Origin: Climacteris rufus | Taxonomy: Eukaryota; Chordata; Aves; Passeriformes; Climacteridae | Reading direction: 5' to 3' | Length of the DNA: 64,000 nt | NCBI GenBank assembly: GCA_013398175.1 | Contig: VZRZ01007768.1 | Location: 291,364-355,363, forward strand | Part shown: piece after piece, positions 1 through 13,545 of the stretch | Position numbering within the stretch: the stretch's first letter is position 1 | How the letters are laid out: every line of letters begins with the position of its first letter | Notes under the pieces: generated by a model | Seen by the model: only the letters and a program-made list of their open reading frames with translations | The model's database searches: none | What the model was told of the DNA's origin: nothing | Program-made: the position numbers and the translations under genes

Positions 1-3000
1 GATTGGGTGAGTGGATTCAGAGTGAAGTTTAACTTTGGGCAGGGCCACATCCACGCCGTCTTGGGTCACTCAGCTGCTAATCTCACCTATTTTATCCAGC
101 TTTCAAATATCATCACCCTGTGGGTCTGTCTCTGCAGGTGTGAGTGTTTGTCAGTGCAAACTGCTGGATATGTGTTTTACTGAACCCCTCAGAATCTGAA
201 TTTGTCAACTTTGAGTCATCTGGCAATTGAAGAGGCTCAAATCTGAAAGATCAGCTCCCACTTTCTCCCATTTCTGATTCAGACCTCCATTGGTTTTAGC
301 TGATTTGTACTATTAAAAACGAGAAAAGAAGCCACCCTACAGGTTACAGTTCTTCTCTCTATGAAGGTGTGACTTTAGCTGGTGTCTTTGGAGATGCTGT
401 AACTAAGGACATGGTGGGACTGCTCTTTACCTATTTAGACTGATCCTGGCACCTAAAGAAACGGAAAGTAATCTTCCATCCCAGGCTGCAGAGTCAGCAG
501 GTTAAGCTTGAGCAAAATCTTCATTAAACTGCCAGCAGAGCTGTTAAAAAAAAAAAAAGGAAACCTTCTCTATTTCAAATGTTTTCATTTTGAAGTATTC
601 CTCTTTTCAATTTTCTTGATTCTTCCCCATCTTTATAATTCAAAAAGCATTATGGGAACAGCCACCAACATTTTTCATTTATCAAATACAGGGATTTTGA
701 CACATGATATATTTTAACATAAATTTCCTTATGCTTTCTATAAAAAATGTATTTAAGTAATACTGAGGAGATCACAATTATTTCCTGGTCAAAACTCATG
801 CCAAAAAGTCTACTTGCCTGTGCTATCATTTGGAAGGAATAAATTGCCATCATATTTATTATCAACTTTTCCTTTTTAGGGAAACACCTGCAAAATCCGC
901 ACAGGGAAATCTGGCAGCACTCCACTTCAGCCTCCTTATGTCTCTGTGTTACTCTTACAGCCTGAGGTTAAATTCTGCTGGCAACACACATTTATGTTCT
1001 GGAAGCAATTTTTTGTTAACACCTATGGTAGCCTTTAGCATTAAGTTACTTAACATGACAATTAGTAGAAATCACAGGAGTGGTGCTCTCTTTTATGTCA
1101 AATTCCTACCACAAAACCAAAAAGGGAATTAGCTGCATCAAATGAAGAGAAGAAACATCACCTAAGTATTGTTTGGAATGAGGGGGGGAAAGTGTCAGAG
1201 TCCATGAATTCTGTTATACATTTGTTTGTGCTAATGATTTTATGAATAATGCTTAGACTTTCCATATGCTGCATATATATCAGTGCACATTTTAAAACAG
1301 AACTAAAATTTCTTTTTAGTCCTTCCTTTCTCCAAGGTCAGTAAGTTTTTGCATATCTGCAATTTTGACTTGGTCCCTATACCTTCACACAGTTTTTCTT
1401 CTGAAAGGTCACATTTTTCCAATCAAAGAATATTTGCTATGAGCTTAGAAACAGAACCTTAGGTGCCTCCTAGCAGAAAATTATGGTTTCATGCTCAGCT
1501 CTCACCTCTCTGGACAAATGAGGTATGAACACTAGACACCCAAGAAGTGATAATTTTCATGTGCTCTTGAAAATTTGTCCCCTGCACATTGAATCAAGTG
1601 GAATTTCAGAGCACTAACTGTGCAGTATCAATAGCATACACTGCAGACTTCTGGAGTATTTTCAATTGCCACACTGCCAACAGAAGGAGAAATCCCTCTG
1701 CAAGCCCATTCCATGTACTTGGCCTGTCACCTTGGCATACAAAGCTGCTTGAAGCAACTGTCTTTCAAAGTACGTGGTCACGATGTACCACTGCACAGAG
1801 CAAGAGAGGAACCTGGATTAGAGATTTTTAAGGGTAAAGTTTCAACTTTAAATTATCAGCCTGTTTATGCAGGAGAGGCATAAGCAAATTGGAAATGGGA
1901 AAGATGATGAGTTCAAGGGATCAGTAGCTGGACCCCGTGAGGCAAGCATGGCCCTGACCCTCAAAGACATCTTGGTACCTAAATATCTTTGCAAATTTTC
2001 ACCTCAGCATCAACACAGAAAGACAGAATCTGTGCTGCAAATAGGATTAATGCACAAATTTCCTAATTAGACATGTATATTTCTAATAAGAAATGTCACA
2101 TTTCTTGGAGAAGAGCAGAGGGACAGACACATCCAGCTGCAGGGGGAAGTGGAACCAGATTGTGCAACAGCATCCGCAAAATCCATCTGTAATTGTCATC
2201 TTCCTGGTGGGCCACACCGTCAAGCATCTCCAAGGTCTGTCATGGTCTCTTTGCTCTATGGCAAGTAAGGATATTCATCAAAAAGCTCCAGGTTCCCAGC
2301 TCTCACACATGGGTGGCTCAGCTTGGGAGTGAAAGGATACAACTGTATTGGAACATAGCCACATTATAAATCCAGCAAGGGAAGGGATTTTGTAATAAAC
2401 AGGGAATATCAGAGACAAATGAGAAATAAAAAAGTAAAGAGCCCCCTCCAGTGTCACCACATACGTGATTAATGAGACTTAAGGAATTCACCAATAGACT
2501 CTCCAAGCAACTGAGTTCTCTTTCAATGGTATGCAGTCAGGTTGTATTTGTATTCAGAAATCCCAGCTGTATTCAATACCCAGGACTTTTCCATATATGT
2601 GAAAAGAATTACACGCAACTCAGCTAAGAAAAAAAGGAATTGCCATTCAAACTCAGGATATTTTTAAGGCCAGGATATTGCAATGGGCATTTTTACTATC
2701 TGCCAGTTTCTCCTCTGCTTCTTTAAGTAGAATGGAGGGAAATTGGAAAGAGATGAAGTTATCAAAAAGTTGTAAGTTTACAGTGGTGTTCAGACAATCT
2801 CCATTTGGACAGTACAAAACGAAATTAATGTACTTTTCAAAGAACAAAATACAAATACAGTGTGGTGAAAAATGAAGACAAGGGGGCTCTGTCTGCCTGA
2901 CTTTTGTCTTGGTATCTAACTTGCATGCTTACCTTCTCCTTGAACCTGATCTCACTGTCAGTGGAAAGAAGACACACTTTCCCCGGGTACTTTATTTTTC

Positions 3001-4760
3001 AGACTGTTGGCTTCAGATCTGAAAAGTCCCCTGTGCATCTTGCACATTGGTCATCTTTCCATGTGTTGGAGGCCACACACTGGGTCTTTGAGATTGTGGC
3101 AGTGAGACGGAAGACTAATCGACTTCACATCTGTAAAAGACTTAAGGAGAGAAACCTGAATAAATATTTCAAGGGGTGGATAAAGTAGCATTTATACAAT
3201 TCTGGTCCATTTCTAATACCCACTGAGATCCCTGGCTGTTTCATTGTGAAGCCAGAAGTGAACGAAAGCTGAGCTCCTTTCCCATTCATAGTTGTTCTGT
3301 CTCTATTTAAAACAATATTTTGAAACATTTAAACCATATGGTCTCTTTATAGGTAGTTTACATTTTTCTGCAGTCAAAAATGTATCGATAGCTCCTTATT
3401 AACTGACAATATGATATGGTCATAATATATTAATAGTTAAGAATTAACATGTAAACTAGAAATAATGCCTAGCCTAAAAATCTAGATTCTACATCCTAGG
3501 ATAATCCAGAAAGGGCTACGGTGGTTGTATGTGGTTTGGATGGAATGTTCTACAAGGAACAATTATGTTTAGTCTGGCAAAGATTCACTTGAAAAGTGGC
3601 TTAATGATAGTATACAAAACACAGACAACTGAAATCTGGAGAAAAGACAGAGGTATTAGAGAACCTAATTTCTTCAAATACTGTAAGATGATTAAAGTAA
3701 AGAAAACAACCAGATCTTATTCTAACAGACAACTGCTGGTCTTGTATAGCCCTTTAGCCTTTTAAAAATAACCAGGAGAATTGCAGAACAATTAGTAGAA
3801 CAAATATTTGTTCTTACGAAAAGCATATTGAATAGATTTGGAACACAGGATGCAAGTAATTATTAGAATCAAAATAGGCTAATGTTCTCCGATGCTATTT
3901 GTAAAGCAATTTGAGTTTCACTATTAGAATGTGTATTTAACATATCATTTTGAATCTCATTACATGCTATTTGGACTAAGCTTAATAGGATTATTATTTT
4001 TGGCATTCATGGTCATGCAATATCCATAAACAATATTTCTGAACCCTTTAATACAAGAAACAGACATATGGTGTCAAGAAATGAGCAGGCTTTCGACATT
4101 TTTAACAGCACACTTATAACACGCTTTCAATTCTTCTATTTCTAGGAATATTTGTGAATGTGTCACTGTTAAAGTACTACTCATCTGTCTCTTTGCTTGC
4201 CTATTCTGTTGTCTACAGATCAGAATAACTATGGCTTGATTAAAACCTTTTTGTATTATTTACAGCCCCCAGTAATGGTTCATTCTGAATTTTTCTTCTA
4301 GCACATTTCTGGAGAATTACTTAATGTTTATGAGGTGATAGAGAAAAAATGTTAGCACTTATCATGTTCTAAAAGTACAAGAAAAGGAAACAGTATAAAT
4401 TTTATTTCCCACATATGAGAAATTAAATTGTCTGTCCACACACCTAACGTGTTTGCCAAAGTGCACTGCAAAGTCTCCGTGACTGGCAGCAGTTGCACCT
4501 CAGTGTCTGCACAAGGAAATGTCCTTGAGGCCCTTAAGACCCACCCTGAGTAGCCCAAAACCAGAAGAAAGTGAAAGCTGCCCTGCACTTCAGACAAGAA
4601 ACCACCATGCAGGTAGCAGCAACAAAGCTTAGTGTTCTTCCTATTCATCTTTTGGAGGTCACATCCATCACATATCCGTCTGGTTGATGTCCATCACATG
4701 TTGATGTTACAAAGGATCCCTGAGCTTCAAGAGGAACATTTATGAATGGATATGCACAGG
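1..4760. other. Unique AT-rich DNA, no gene seen
   Basis: Only short chance frames occur on either strand, none with recognisable domains or codon structure. A run of 13 A lies at 546-558. I recognise no repeat family here, although very old diverged copies would be invisible by eye. Confidence 0.6.
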
Positions 4761-5135
4761 GAATCCCGGAATGGTCCTGGTCAGAAGGACCCTTTAAAGA
4801 CCATTTAGTCCAACCCTCCTGGCATAAGCAAGGACACCTTACACTAGACCAGGTTACAAAGCCCTGTCCCTCCTTACCTTGACTATTTCCAATAATGGGA
4901 CATCCCCAACTTCTCTGGGCAATTTGTTCATGTCTAACCACCCTCAAGGGCAAAAAACTTCTTTATGTCCAAACTAAACCCACTCTTTACCAGTTTAAAA
5001 CCATTTTCCCTTGTCCTGCCACTACAGGCCTTGGTAAAAAGGCTCCACCATCTTTCTTATAAGCCCTTTTTATATAATAACAGGCCACAATAAGGTCTTC
5101 TCCAAGCCTTCTCTAAAACTTTTAAAGCTAGATTT
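4761..5135 (-). mobile_element. CR1 LINE 3' fragment, 5'-truncated
   Basis: The plus strand reads as the reverse complement of an avian CR1 3' end. It contains the landmarks 'tagtccaaccctcctggc', 'cactagaccaggtt', 'cttctctgggcaa' and 'cccttgtcctgccactac' in the order expected for an antisense copy. The 3' end of the element is at the low coordinate. It carries no open reading frame for reverse transcriptase, so it is a dead 5'-truncated copy. The upper boundary is blurred by divergence beyond about 5110. Confidence 0.88.
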
Positions 5136-8100
5136 CTCCATACCCCACCAATCTCTGCTTGGTCTCCATCACCCACCCAGTATGACCTCTTTTGAGAAAG
5201 GCTGAAAAATCCCTTCTGTCACTTGCTTCTGCATTGTGACAAATATCTAACACAGCCAGCTGGAATCTGCCATGTTTCACTGGAGATGCCAAAGGAGAAC
5301 ACAGAACTTGGACAGAATAATTTTATAATATGTCAGCAATAAATGTTTAGTGGCTTGATCCCTGTGCATTCAGTCATGATTGCCCTGATAACATGTTCTG
5401 AAGGGAGGGATTGAGTCTTCTGAAGGAGGTCAGATGGAGCCCTCTTTATGAGGGGTTGAATTTTTGCTTTTGTTATCGATGTTATTTAATTCGATGTTAT
5501 GTTTGTGGTATCCACAAATATCTGTCAATTGATTCTGCATGGGAGATGAAAGGGATATGCATGAGAATATGGTGATTTTAACCATTAATATGGAGTCAGC
5601 AAGAAATTCATAAGAGGAATAGAAAACACCTCAGTAAATAGTTGCTGCTGCCTGATATAATGTATATCAAACCCATCCAAGTGATTGTCTTTTTTTCCTT
5701 TAATCTAGCCTTGACTGAGTCTTTGTGCTAAATTACAAGCTCTTTGGGAGAGGGACTGTGCAAATGTTTAAGGAACACCTACTGCAAGAGGGTCACAATT
5801 ATGACTTGGCAGCATGTAAGAAATAATGAAGAAAAGAAGAATGAGAATCGGGCTCTTGAAATGGCATTGTTCAACCTTCAGTATCCCACAAAGATACAAT
5901 TGAAAGCAACTAAATAGCAGGCTTAGTCCCACAGGTCTGAAAGAATTCCTGAAAGAATTTCCAGCCTCTTCAAAACAACAAAGGAAGCTGCCAGTCTGGC
6001 ACGTAAGGATAGATTGGTGCCTGGTGGAAATAAATTCCTCGTCTGAGGCAAACATTTCAATTATATAGCAGGAAATCCTATAGCAAAGGAGTTTCTGTCA
6101 CATTCAGGAAGATTAGGAGGGCTTGGCTCTCCTCCTCGCACAGCAGAGAATGCTAAGAACATTTCTCTGGCTCCCCAGAGCAAGGAAAATGATGATACTG
6201 TTAATTTACTCCCTCTCGTCCTTAAACAGGTCCTGTGATACGAGATTGGGCCCAGTCTCAATGAAGTGTATGTGAAACTGTGTGCAACTAAACTGGAAGC
6301 AGTGGGAAGAGGTGCCATCTCCTCCAGAACTGCAGGAGCCAGCCTGCAATTAAGCAACCAGAAACTGGCCAAGCAATTTATTGTTTCCCAGTTTATTAAT
6401 ATATCGTCCAAGATCAAAGCTTTGCAGCAAATGTTGTTTTCATCAGAAAATTTTAATTGTTTTATACCAATATTTAGGCTTTTATAATTCAGTGCAATCT
6501 TTCAATTACATTTTTTAAAGTGTGTAATTTTAACTTATTGTTGTATTTCAACACAGTGAAAAACAGTGAAATATTAAGAATTACCACTTAACTATGTTGT
6601 GCTTAGTTCAAGCTTTTGTTTCACATCTGAGAAATCCGTTTCAAAACTGAGTGCTAACTCATTCAGTAACTCATTGGGTTCATGGATTTCCTCATGTGAT
6701 TTTGGGAAGCATTTCATTATTTGAAAGATTCCTTTTCCAACACTGTTTTGGCATAAATTTGCTTAACTAAATATGATGGAAACCAAGGGAAAAAGTAGAT
6801 CATAGGTTATGAGATTTTCAGACAAAACGAGGACATGGTGATGATCTGTCTCCTTGCAAATTTGGGGCAGCATGAGGGAAAAAGGACAAAGATGCAAAAA
6901 TCAGAATAAAGACAGTGTTTGCAATGATTTACTTCTCTTTTTCCATTCACACTAAAACTGGAGATAAGTCAGAAAAGGTATCTGATCATTACTATGGAAA
7001 ATCTGTAATCAAGCTTGTTATTAAATACAATTTTTTTTTCTTCTGAATGAGAGCAGGATAGTGCTTATAGGAATTGTTTCAATATGAAGTGCTTGCCTAT
7101 AAACAGTTTTGTACCACTGTGACTAAATCGACAGAAAATTACGCCCAGTAGAACTGGTGCAGCCCCACAGTGTAAAAGGAGATCTCTTGATGTGTGTCTA
7201 ATGCTGTTCATGCTGCAGGGAATTTTAACTGGAGGGTTTTGTCTGTGTATCTGTCTGTTCACCCAGTAGGTGCCTTCATGGCTGTTGGTCCACACAAACT
7301 CCCATGTCCTGGCACTGCTACTCCCACTCAGAGCTGCAGCACATCATACAGCGAGGCTGGGAAAGGGGCTGCCACAATGTCAATGTGTCTGCCACCTCTG
7401 TCCTCTCTTCACCTGAGTCCTCAAGGGACCTTATTCCAAGTGCAAATGGACAAGTGATACTGAAGGGACCAGATTTATTCTGTATCTCTGCAAGGTGAGA
7501 TTTTTAGCTCCGCTCTCAATCAAACTCTTCTTTCAGCTTTCAGGGTGCTGGTTTGGAGGAGGCAGAGAAATGGAAATTTGGGGAATATATCCTGCTGTTA
7601 ATACTAATTTAAATGACCTAAGGAGAAGAAGAGCAGATACAAAGGAAGTAGAAATGTTGATCAGAAGGAGAAAGGCTTTGGCATGCACATGAATGTGATT
7701 AAAGCAGCTTTTATCCTGTGCATAAATACTTAGAATATTTTTGCTTAGAAACTTAAGAAGGCAAAAAAAAATCATTAAAATTGATTTTGAAATAACATTC
7801 ATATTACACAAAGTGTATAAACCTTAATAACCTCCTCATATCAAACCTGTTTTGTCAAAGAAACCTTTCAGAGGTAATAGAGTCCCCATAACAATGAACA
7901 TATCGCTGCATGAGAGAAAAGTATCCCATTTATGGAAAACTTTTGGAAAGTCAGTCTACACTCTCTGCCTGGTGAAATGCTGCCATAGCACTTGAGAAAC
8001 AAGGAGACATGCAGAGAGTCAAGCGTGAAGGAGATGGATGGCTCAAGGTTGGTTCCCAGGGACAGATTGCAATAATAACACTGAACTGTCCCCACTGACA

Positions 8101-8520
8101 GTGATCACAGTGTGCCCATTGGGTCTGCTCAGGAGACAGGTGATGCTGTACTGAGGGTAAACACAGCCTGAACAACTCGGGCTAACCCTCAGTAAAAAAA
8201 ACCCCAGCTAATACATCAGAAATCCAGGATCCTGAGTTTTATGTATGTTGGTAATATAGGAAAAAGCCAAACCATGCAGCTGCCAAAAGGCATAAAATAG
8301 AAATCACAGTTTGCTGAGCAGTCAGGACTATTTTCACATTTTAGCCTTTGTTACAGAAACCCCTTCCTTACCATGTTTCTCTAGATTAAAAAGCAGGGTT
8401 TCGTCCATGAGGAATGTTTTTCTTACAGGCTAGACACTGTTCCAGCTCCACTCCACCTGAGCCATCCTGATGAATTCATGGGACATTAGAATCAGTTCCA
8501 CAACCACAACTGGGCATGAA
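5136..8520. other. Unique DNA, no gene seen
   Basis: No coding or RNA gene is supported. The decamer 'tcgatgttat' occurs twice, at 5476-5485 and 5491-5500, probably a small local duplication. The frame of 118 codons at 6061-6417 (minus) has no protein-like features. Confidence 0.55.
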
Positions 8521-8993
8521 ACTCATAGATTCATAGAGTCATTCAGATTGGGTCGACCTAACACTGCCAGGTCCACCACTAAATTGTGTCCCCAAATGCC
8601 ACATATACACATCTTTAAAATACTTCCTGGGACAGTGACTCCACCACTTCACTGGGCAGCCTTTTCAAATACCTGACCACCCTTTCATGAAGAACTTTTT
8701 CCTGTTATCCAACCTAAACAACTTGTAATCCAATCTAGTGCAACTTGAGGCCATTTTGCATCATCCTGTCACTTATTACCTGGGAGAAGAGACCAACCCA
8801 CACCTCTACACAACCTCCTTTCAGGTAGTTGTAGAGAGAGAAGTTCCCTCCTCAACCTCTCTTCCTCCAGGCTAAACACCCCCAACTTCCTCAGCTGCTC
8901 CTCCTCAGACTTGTGCTCCAGATCCCTCACAGCTACATTGCCCTTCTTTGAACTCACCCCAGCACCTTTGGACACACTAGAGCACCTGAATGA
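8521..8993 (-). mobile_element. CR1 LINE 3' fragment with octamer tail
   Basis: This is an antisense CR1 copy. The low-coordinate edge 'actcatagattcatagagtc' is the reverse complement of the CR1 (ATTCTRTG)n tail. Then come 'gtgactccaccacttc', 'ctgggcagcc', 'gaagaactttttcctg', 'ggagaagagaccaaccc' and 'tcctccaggctaaacacc', all in the order of an avian CR1 3' region read backwards. At about 470 bp it is among the longest CR1 pieces in the window. It lacks an intact frame and is 5'-truncated near 8993. Confidence 0.93.
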
Positions 8994-10402
8994 TCATATC
9001 ATGGTCTGAATCAGAAAAAAATTATAGCCAGAAATAAAGGTGTATTTCACCCAAAATAATTTTTTCTAGCCTTTACTACATCCATCATCCATCCTCACAC
9101 AGGCTTATTTTCTGAGGACTACTTGTAGCCTACTTGTACACACTAAGCCAATATATTTGCTCCTCCTACTCCTCGTTGAAATTCACACACAGAGAGTGAG
9201 TTCCCAAAAGCCTTCATAAATAATGAAGAAGGTGAAAAAGTGAGTTCATCTTAAGATCTGCCTCCCTGTTCCCATGAGGGGAAATTACACCTTGCTGGTT
9301 AAGGAGGTTTAGAGTAAGTAAATGTAACTTGTATTCTGCTTGTCATGGATAAGATCTTGAAAATTATAGCACCCAGAGGGTCAACTCTTCTTGCTTGAAG
9401 GAGACACCATGGAATCTGTGGCAAGTTGCTATTTTTCAACAAATTTTTGTTTTGGCATTGGTTTCTTTGGTATTTTCTTTTGTTTGTTGGTTTGGGGTTT
9501 TTGCATGTTTATTTTTTCTTTTGTTAAACTCAGATAATGATCTATTGGAAGCTAGAACTAGGGAGCCTCTCAAAACACTATTCTGTAGATAAATGAAATA
9601 TTTTGAGAAGTTAGGCCTATTTATGTAAAATATTTATTTCAATAGAATGTTTGCTCAGGTTTTCAAAAACAGAAATATGTTTGTTGATCCATAGAAAGGA
9701 TTTGTCATGTTGGTTCCAAAAGAAGAAAGCTCCAATTTGGTTAAGCTGGTATAACTTGGTCAGAAAGCTGCTCTAGAGTCTGGCATCAAGTATTCTGAAT
9801 TTCCATTTCACAGACTGATTTTGGAAGAACAGAACCTGGAAATAGGATGTTGCATTGAGAATTTCTTATAAGCCAATAAAAAATGATCAAATCAATGACT
9901 CTATAATTTATGTAACTTTTTTAAGCAGAGGGAGACAAAAAGAAATCAGAATAAAGACTGGGTTTTAGTTAAATATGCCTCCCTACCTGTTACCTCAGAT
10001 CAAGCATCTGATGTCAGACATTTAGCTTCAGCAACCAAGTCAGGGGAGCCTATAAGTTGTTGTTTTTTTTTTCTGTGGCCTTTGGATGGGGAGAAGGTTC
10101 CAAAGCATGGAGCAGCTTCTGGATTGTCCTGTGGAAGGGTCTTTTTAAATTACACTTGGGGTTGTGGAGGCTTCTAGTTTTTAAATGGCTCTGAATACCC
10201 AAGATGGATCTAGGTTGCAGAACTCAGAGTAGCATTTGAAATGTCATCCTCATTTCAAAATTGCCAATATTATAAATCAAAATAAATAGAAATTGTTCTT
10301 TTCAGTTCTCAAAAGCCTCTTAGCCTTTGAGCTCATACAGGTTTTGCTCTGCCAAAAACTAACTGAGAGCTCAAGCCGGCAGTCAGCAGCTGAACAAGTT
10401 AT
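8994..10402. other. Unique DNA with a T/G-rich patch
   Basis: No gene seen. Positions about 9440-9530 are a T-rich, G-interspersed low-complexity tract ('tgtttgttggtttggggttt'). It yields a hydrophobic chance frame on the plus strand that should not be taken as a membrane protein. Confidence 0.55.
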
Positions 10403-10430
10403 CACACATGACTATCACTAGTTATGTGTG
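10403..10430. repeat. Short hairpin (12-bp stem, 4-nt loop)
   Basis: The arms 'cacacatgacta' and 'tagttatgtgtg' are inverted copies with one mismatch (a G-T wobble if transcribed), around the loop 'tcac'. No T-run or flanking mature arm supports a particular RNA class. Confidence 0.6.
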
Positions 10431-13400
10431 GTTAATATGATTCCACCTCTCCACCAATACACTTCTGGTAATGAGGATCTACACCATCAAGCACAAAAAT
10501 GCAGACAATCTTACTGCTTTACGTGATTTTCACCTTTCCATCATTCTTACTCTACAGTTATATTCAGCCAGTACATGGCTTGCAAATAGAGCTTAAACCA
10601 ACTATTAAATATATATAATTCATAACATTGTTTAAATAAACTGCAGTTGGGTTGCCAGGTGACAAATATGCACACAGAGATGTATACAAGCTCTATATAT
10701 AATAAAAGAAAGTGATGCCAACTTAATTTTTAATCTCTCTGACTGCGTATTAACAACAACAAAAGATTATTTTGAAGGTACAGTCACTTCTTAATAGTTC
10801 ATCAGCATTCATGGATGGTTACCCTGCTGTATTGCTAGGGACTTTTCTTTTTTTCCTGGCATCTGATGGAATGAGTATCTTATTGACATTTATGAGGCAA
10901 CTTTTCTTTTCCTCACCTAAAACTGTCTTTCCATTCAGGGTCGACCATGCCAAAATACACACCTGATTTATGTGGTGGATTTGTTGCAGCACAATTGTCA
11001 CTACACATAGTCATAAATGATGCAAGAAACCCATTAATACCTCTAAATCAGCATTCAAAGCTGTTTATTTAGATGTAGCCAAAGCCATGAGGTGTCTGGA
11101 TAGATCCCAACCTGGACAATGAGTTCAGCCATAGCTCTGCCAAAAACAAGCTACTTTTTTTTCTTTCAGGTGCTTGTCTACCACAGAAATTACTTAACAG
11201 CTCAGCTGTCGTTCAGTAACGTTAGGAAAACGTCCCAGTTTCTTTAGCCCTTGTCTGCAGACTGTGGATGGCACCAGCTCAGTCCATCAAAGGAGTGGGG
11301 TGAGATTTTCCACTGTGCTCGTTTCACTGCACTGGTGTGTAATTGCGTTCAGAGGAAAATAAATCTTTCTAGAATGATCATGGAGCTCAACAACTTTTAA
11401 TCCAGCAGAGCACGCTGGCATCGCCTACTTATATAATAAATACATGTCTAATAAATAAATGTCTAAAGGAGGCTTCATGGCAATAGAATCCCATTAACAG
11501 AGGTCAGGGTTTTACATCAAGGCCTGTTGGAGCCCTCTCCAAAGCAGTAGGCTGCTTTTCAGGTCTACTGTGGAGGTTTTGCTTTCTTATACAAGCGAAT
11601 GTGGTTCACCTCAAGGGAAAAGAAAACAGATCATTTGATGGTTCACAGTAGGCCTGCACACCACACTGCGAACCGTGAAGGGCCCATGGAAATACGCTGG
11701 GTGGAAGGCACCACAGTCCAATCCAGCAGACCTTTGCCTGGAGCCAGCTCTGGGGACCAAGTTCTTCAGAGGATAATAAAATGGTGATGGAAAATGCAAA
11801 AACAAAATGTAGAAAGATTAATTAAATAAAGGGCATCCTTCCAAAAGAACTGTAACAACTCTGTGAAATGTGTTTTCAACACCACAATACTCCTTCTCTG
11901 TTTTGTTTCACAGCAAAACCATTACATGTAAGTGTTGCCTTTGAAACGCCAGGGAAAGACACTGATGAATGTTACACAGCAGACCAAAGGCTGCCAAAAC
12001 TAACTGATTTCTGTTTAGAGACCCTAAGAGTGAAATCTCTGTGAAGTAGCAGAGCTTGAGGAGTAATTAGCTACAACCATAACAAAACAGTGAGCTACTC
12101 ACCACTCAAATATCCATGACTTCTCTGTTGTTAAAAGTGACATTGATCTTGCAGGTTGCAGAGAATGAGCTGTCCATGAAAAGAATTGCTTAGCAGGACA
12201 ATAACCAAATGAGTAAGATGCAAAAAGATCATTTGTTAAGATAAAAATTAAATTGTCATTATTAGTAAGCACCAATGTACCTGTTCCCACCTTTTAAATC
12301 CTTAAGGGAAAATTAATGTAAATACAATCTCACTTACGCTGGTGGACACACACCAGAGATAACTGCCTCCCAGCCTGTCATTTCATCATTTCATCACCAA
12401 TGGTTAACTCAGGCATTGGTTTGGTGTTTTTTGCACTTTAAGTAGCTAGGCAAAAGGAATTTTCTTATAATGTTCCTTTATACCTTTCTTTTGCTAATAT
12501 ATTGTTAGTTTTGCCTTAAAAAAAGGAAAGTAAGCAATCACCAGAAGTCCAGTCTGCATATCAAAGGAAGTGGCATTCATTTTCTGTGCTTTCTGCATCT
12601 GCCATGTGCAATGGCAGAGTGAAGTAGTGATCGATGGTTCACAGTGGTGTCCCACATTGGCTGGGATCAATAATATTACATTTCTAATAAAGCACCCCAG
12701 AAATACCTTACAAAACCTCATAAAACCCAGTAACACCTTTTTGGTTCTTCAGGGACAAAGATAAATAGGCTAGAACACAAAAAGAAACATTTTCATAATA
12801 TAATCACAAATTAAGAATAATTATTCTCTAGAAACATAAGGGTTTCTTTTTTCTCTGCGTTTGCACTGTTTTATTGATTATTTTCTCTACAAAATTGTTT
12901 GTAGGCTGACAAGGAACTGCTCTTCCCTTTCAGAATAATTGATTGATTGAAAGTAATGCTAAAATAAAAAATTTAATAAATCTGAAATTTAAACTCAATA
13001 TAATTGTGAATTGAATAAATGAAGTCCACATTGAATAAAGTAATGAGGATCAGATATTTTGATATGACTGATCATGATGTTTCCCTAACTTTCAGTCAAA
13101 CAAAACCTCACAAAAGAATACCTTTAAACTCTGCAGAAACCCAGTGTGAGATTTCTTAACTCTCATACAGATTTTTTCCCAAAGACTTCTAAGGGAGACA
13201 CCATAAAAATCACAAAAATAGCCAGATCTATTTAAGTTGTCACAGGCTTTTTGTAGAGACGAAAATCTAACAGCAAGGCAGCATTTTATTGAATTTAGTC
13301 TACTTTTTATTGGACATATTTCAGCCAATTGCCATTTTGACTATCCTGGCCACCCTTTTGAGAATTCAGTTTTTCTGTAATTTCAACACATCAAGAGAGC

Positions 13401-13474
13401 AAACTTGGAAAAATGCCTTTCCCACCAAAACTACCCACAAATTGCAGAATCAACACTGAACTATTTTGTAGTGA
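10431..13474. other. Unique DNA, no gene seen
   Basis: No coding region, RNA gene or recognisable mobile element. 'catttcatcatttcatcacc' near 12380 is a minor direct repeat. Confidence 0.55.
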
Positions 13475-13545
13475 TTATTCCAGCGACAGGATTTGAACTT
13501 AACATCCTCTGATCCGGGGGACTGAGATAATTTATTCACTCTTTA
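13475..13545 (-). repeat. Possible tRNA-like (B-box) SINE remnant
   Basis: Read on the minus strand, 13489-13499 is 'agttcaaatcc', one substitution away from a pol III B box (GGTTCGAATCC type). Next to it, 'ggatgttaagttcaaatcct' could form a short T-arm-like helix. I cannot find a convincing A box or a full cloverleaf, so this is not a functional tRNA gene. It may be an ancient tRNA-derived SINE, or coincidence. Confidence 0.28.

Noticed and set aside
6061..6417. 118-codon minus-strand frame
   Set aside because: No recognisable motif, no splice context and ordinary intergenic composition.
9395..9592. Hydrophobic frame resembling a membrane segment
   Set aside because: Created by a T/G-rich low-complexity tract. 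T-rich codons give Phe, Leu, Val and Cys automatically.
13475..13545. Functional nuclear or mitochondrial-derived tRNA gene
   Set aside because: Only the B-box region is tRNA-like. No acceptor pairing, anticodon arm or A box could be identified, and the neighbouring sequence is not mitochondrial in appearance.
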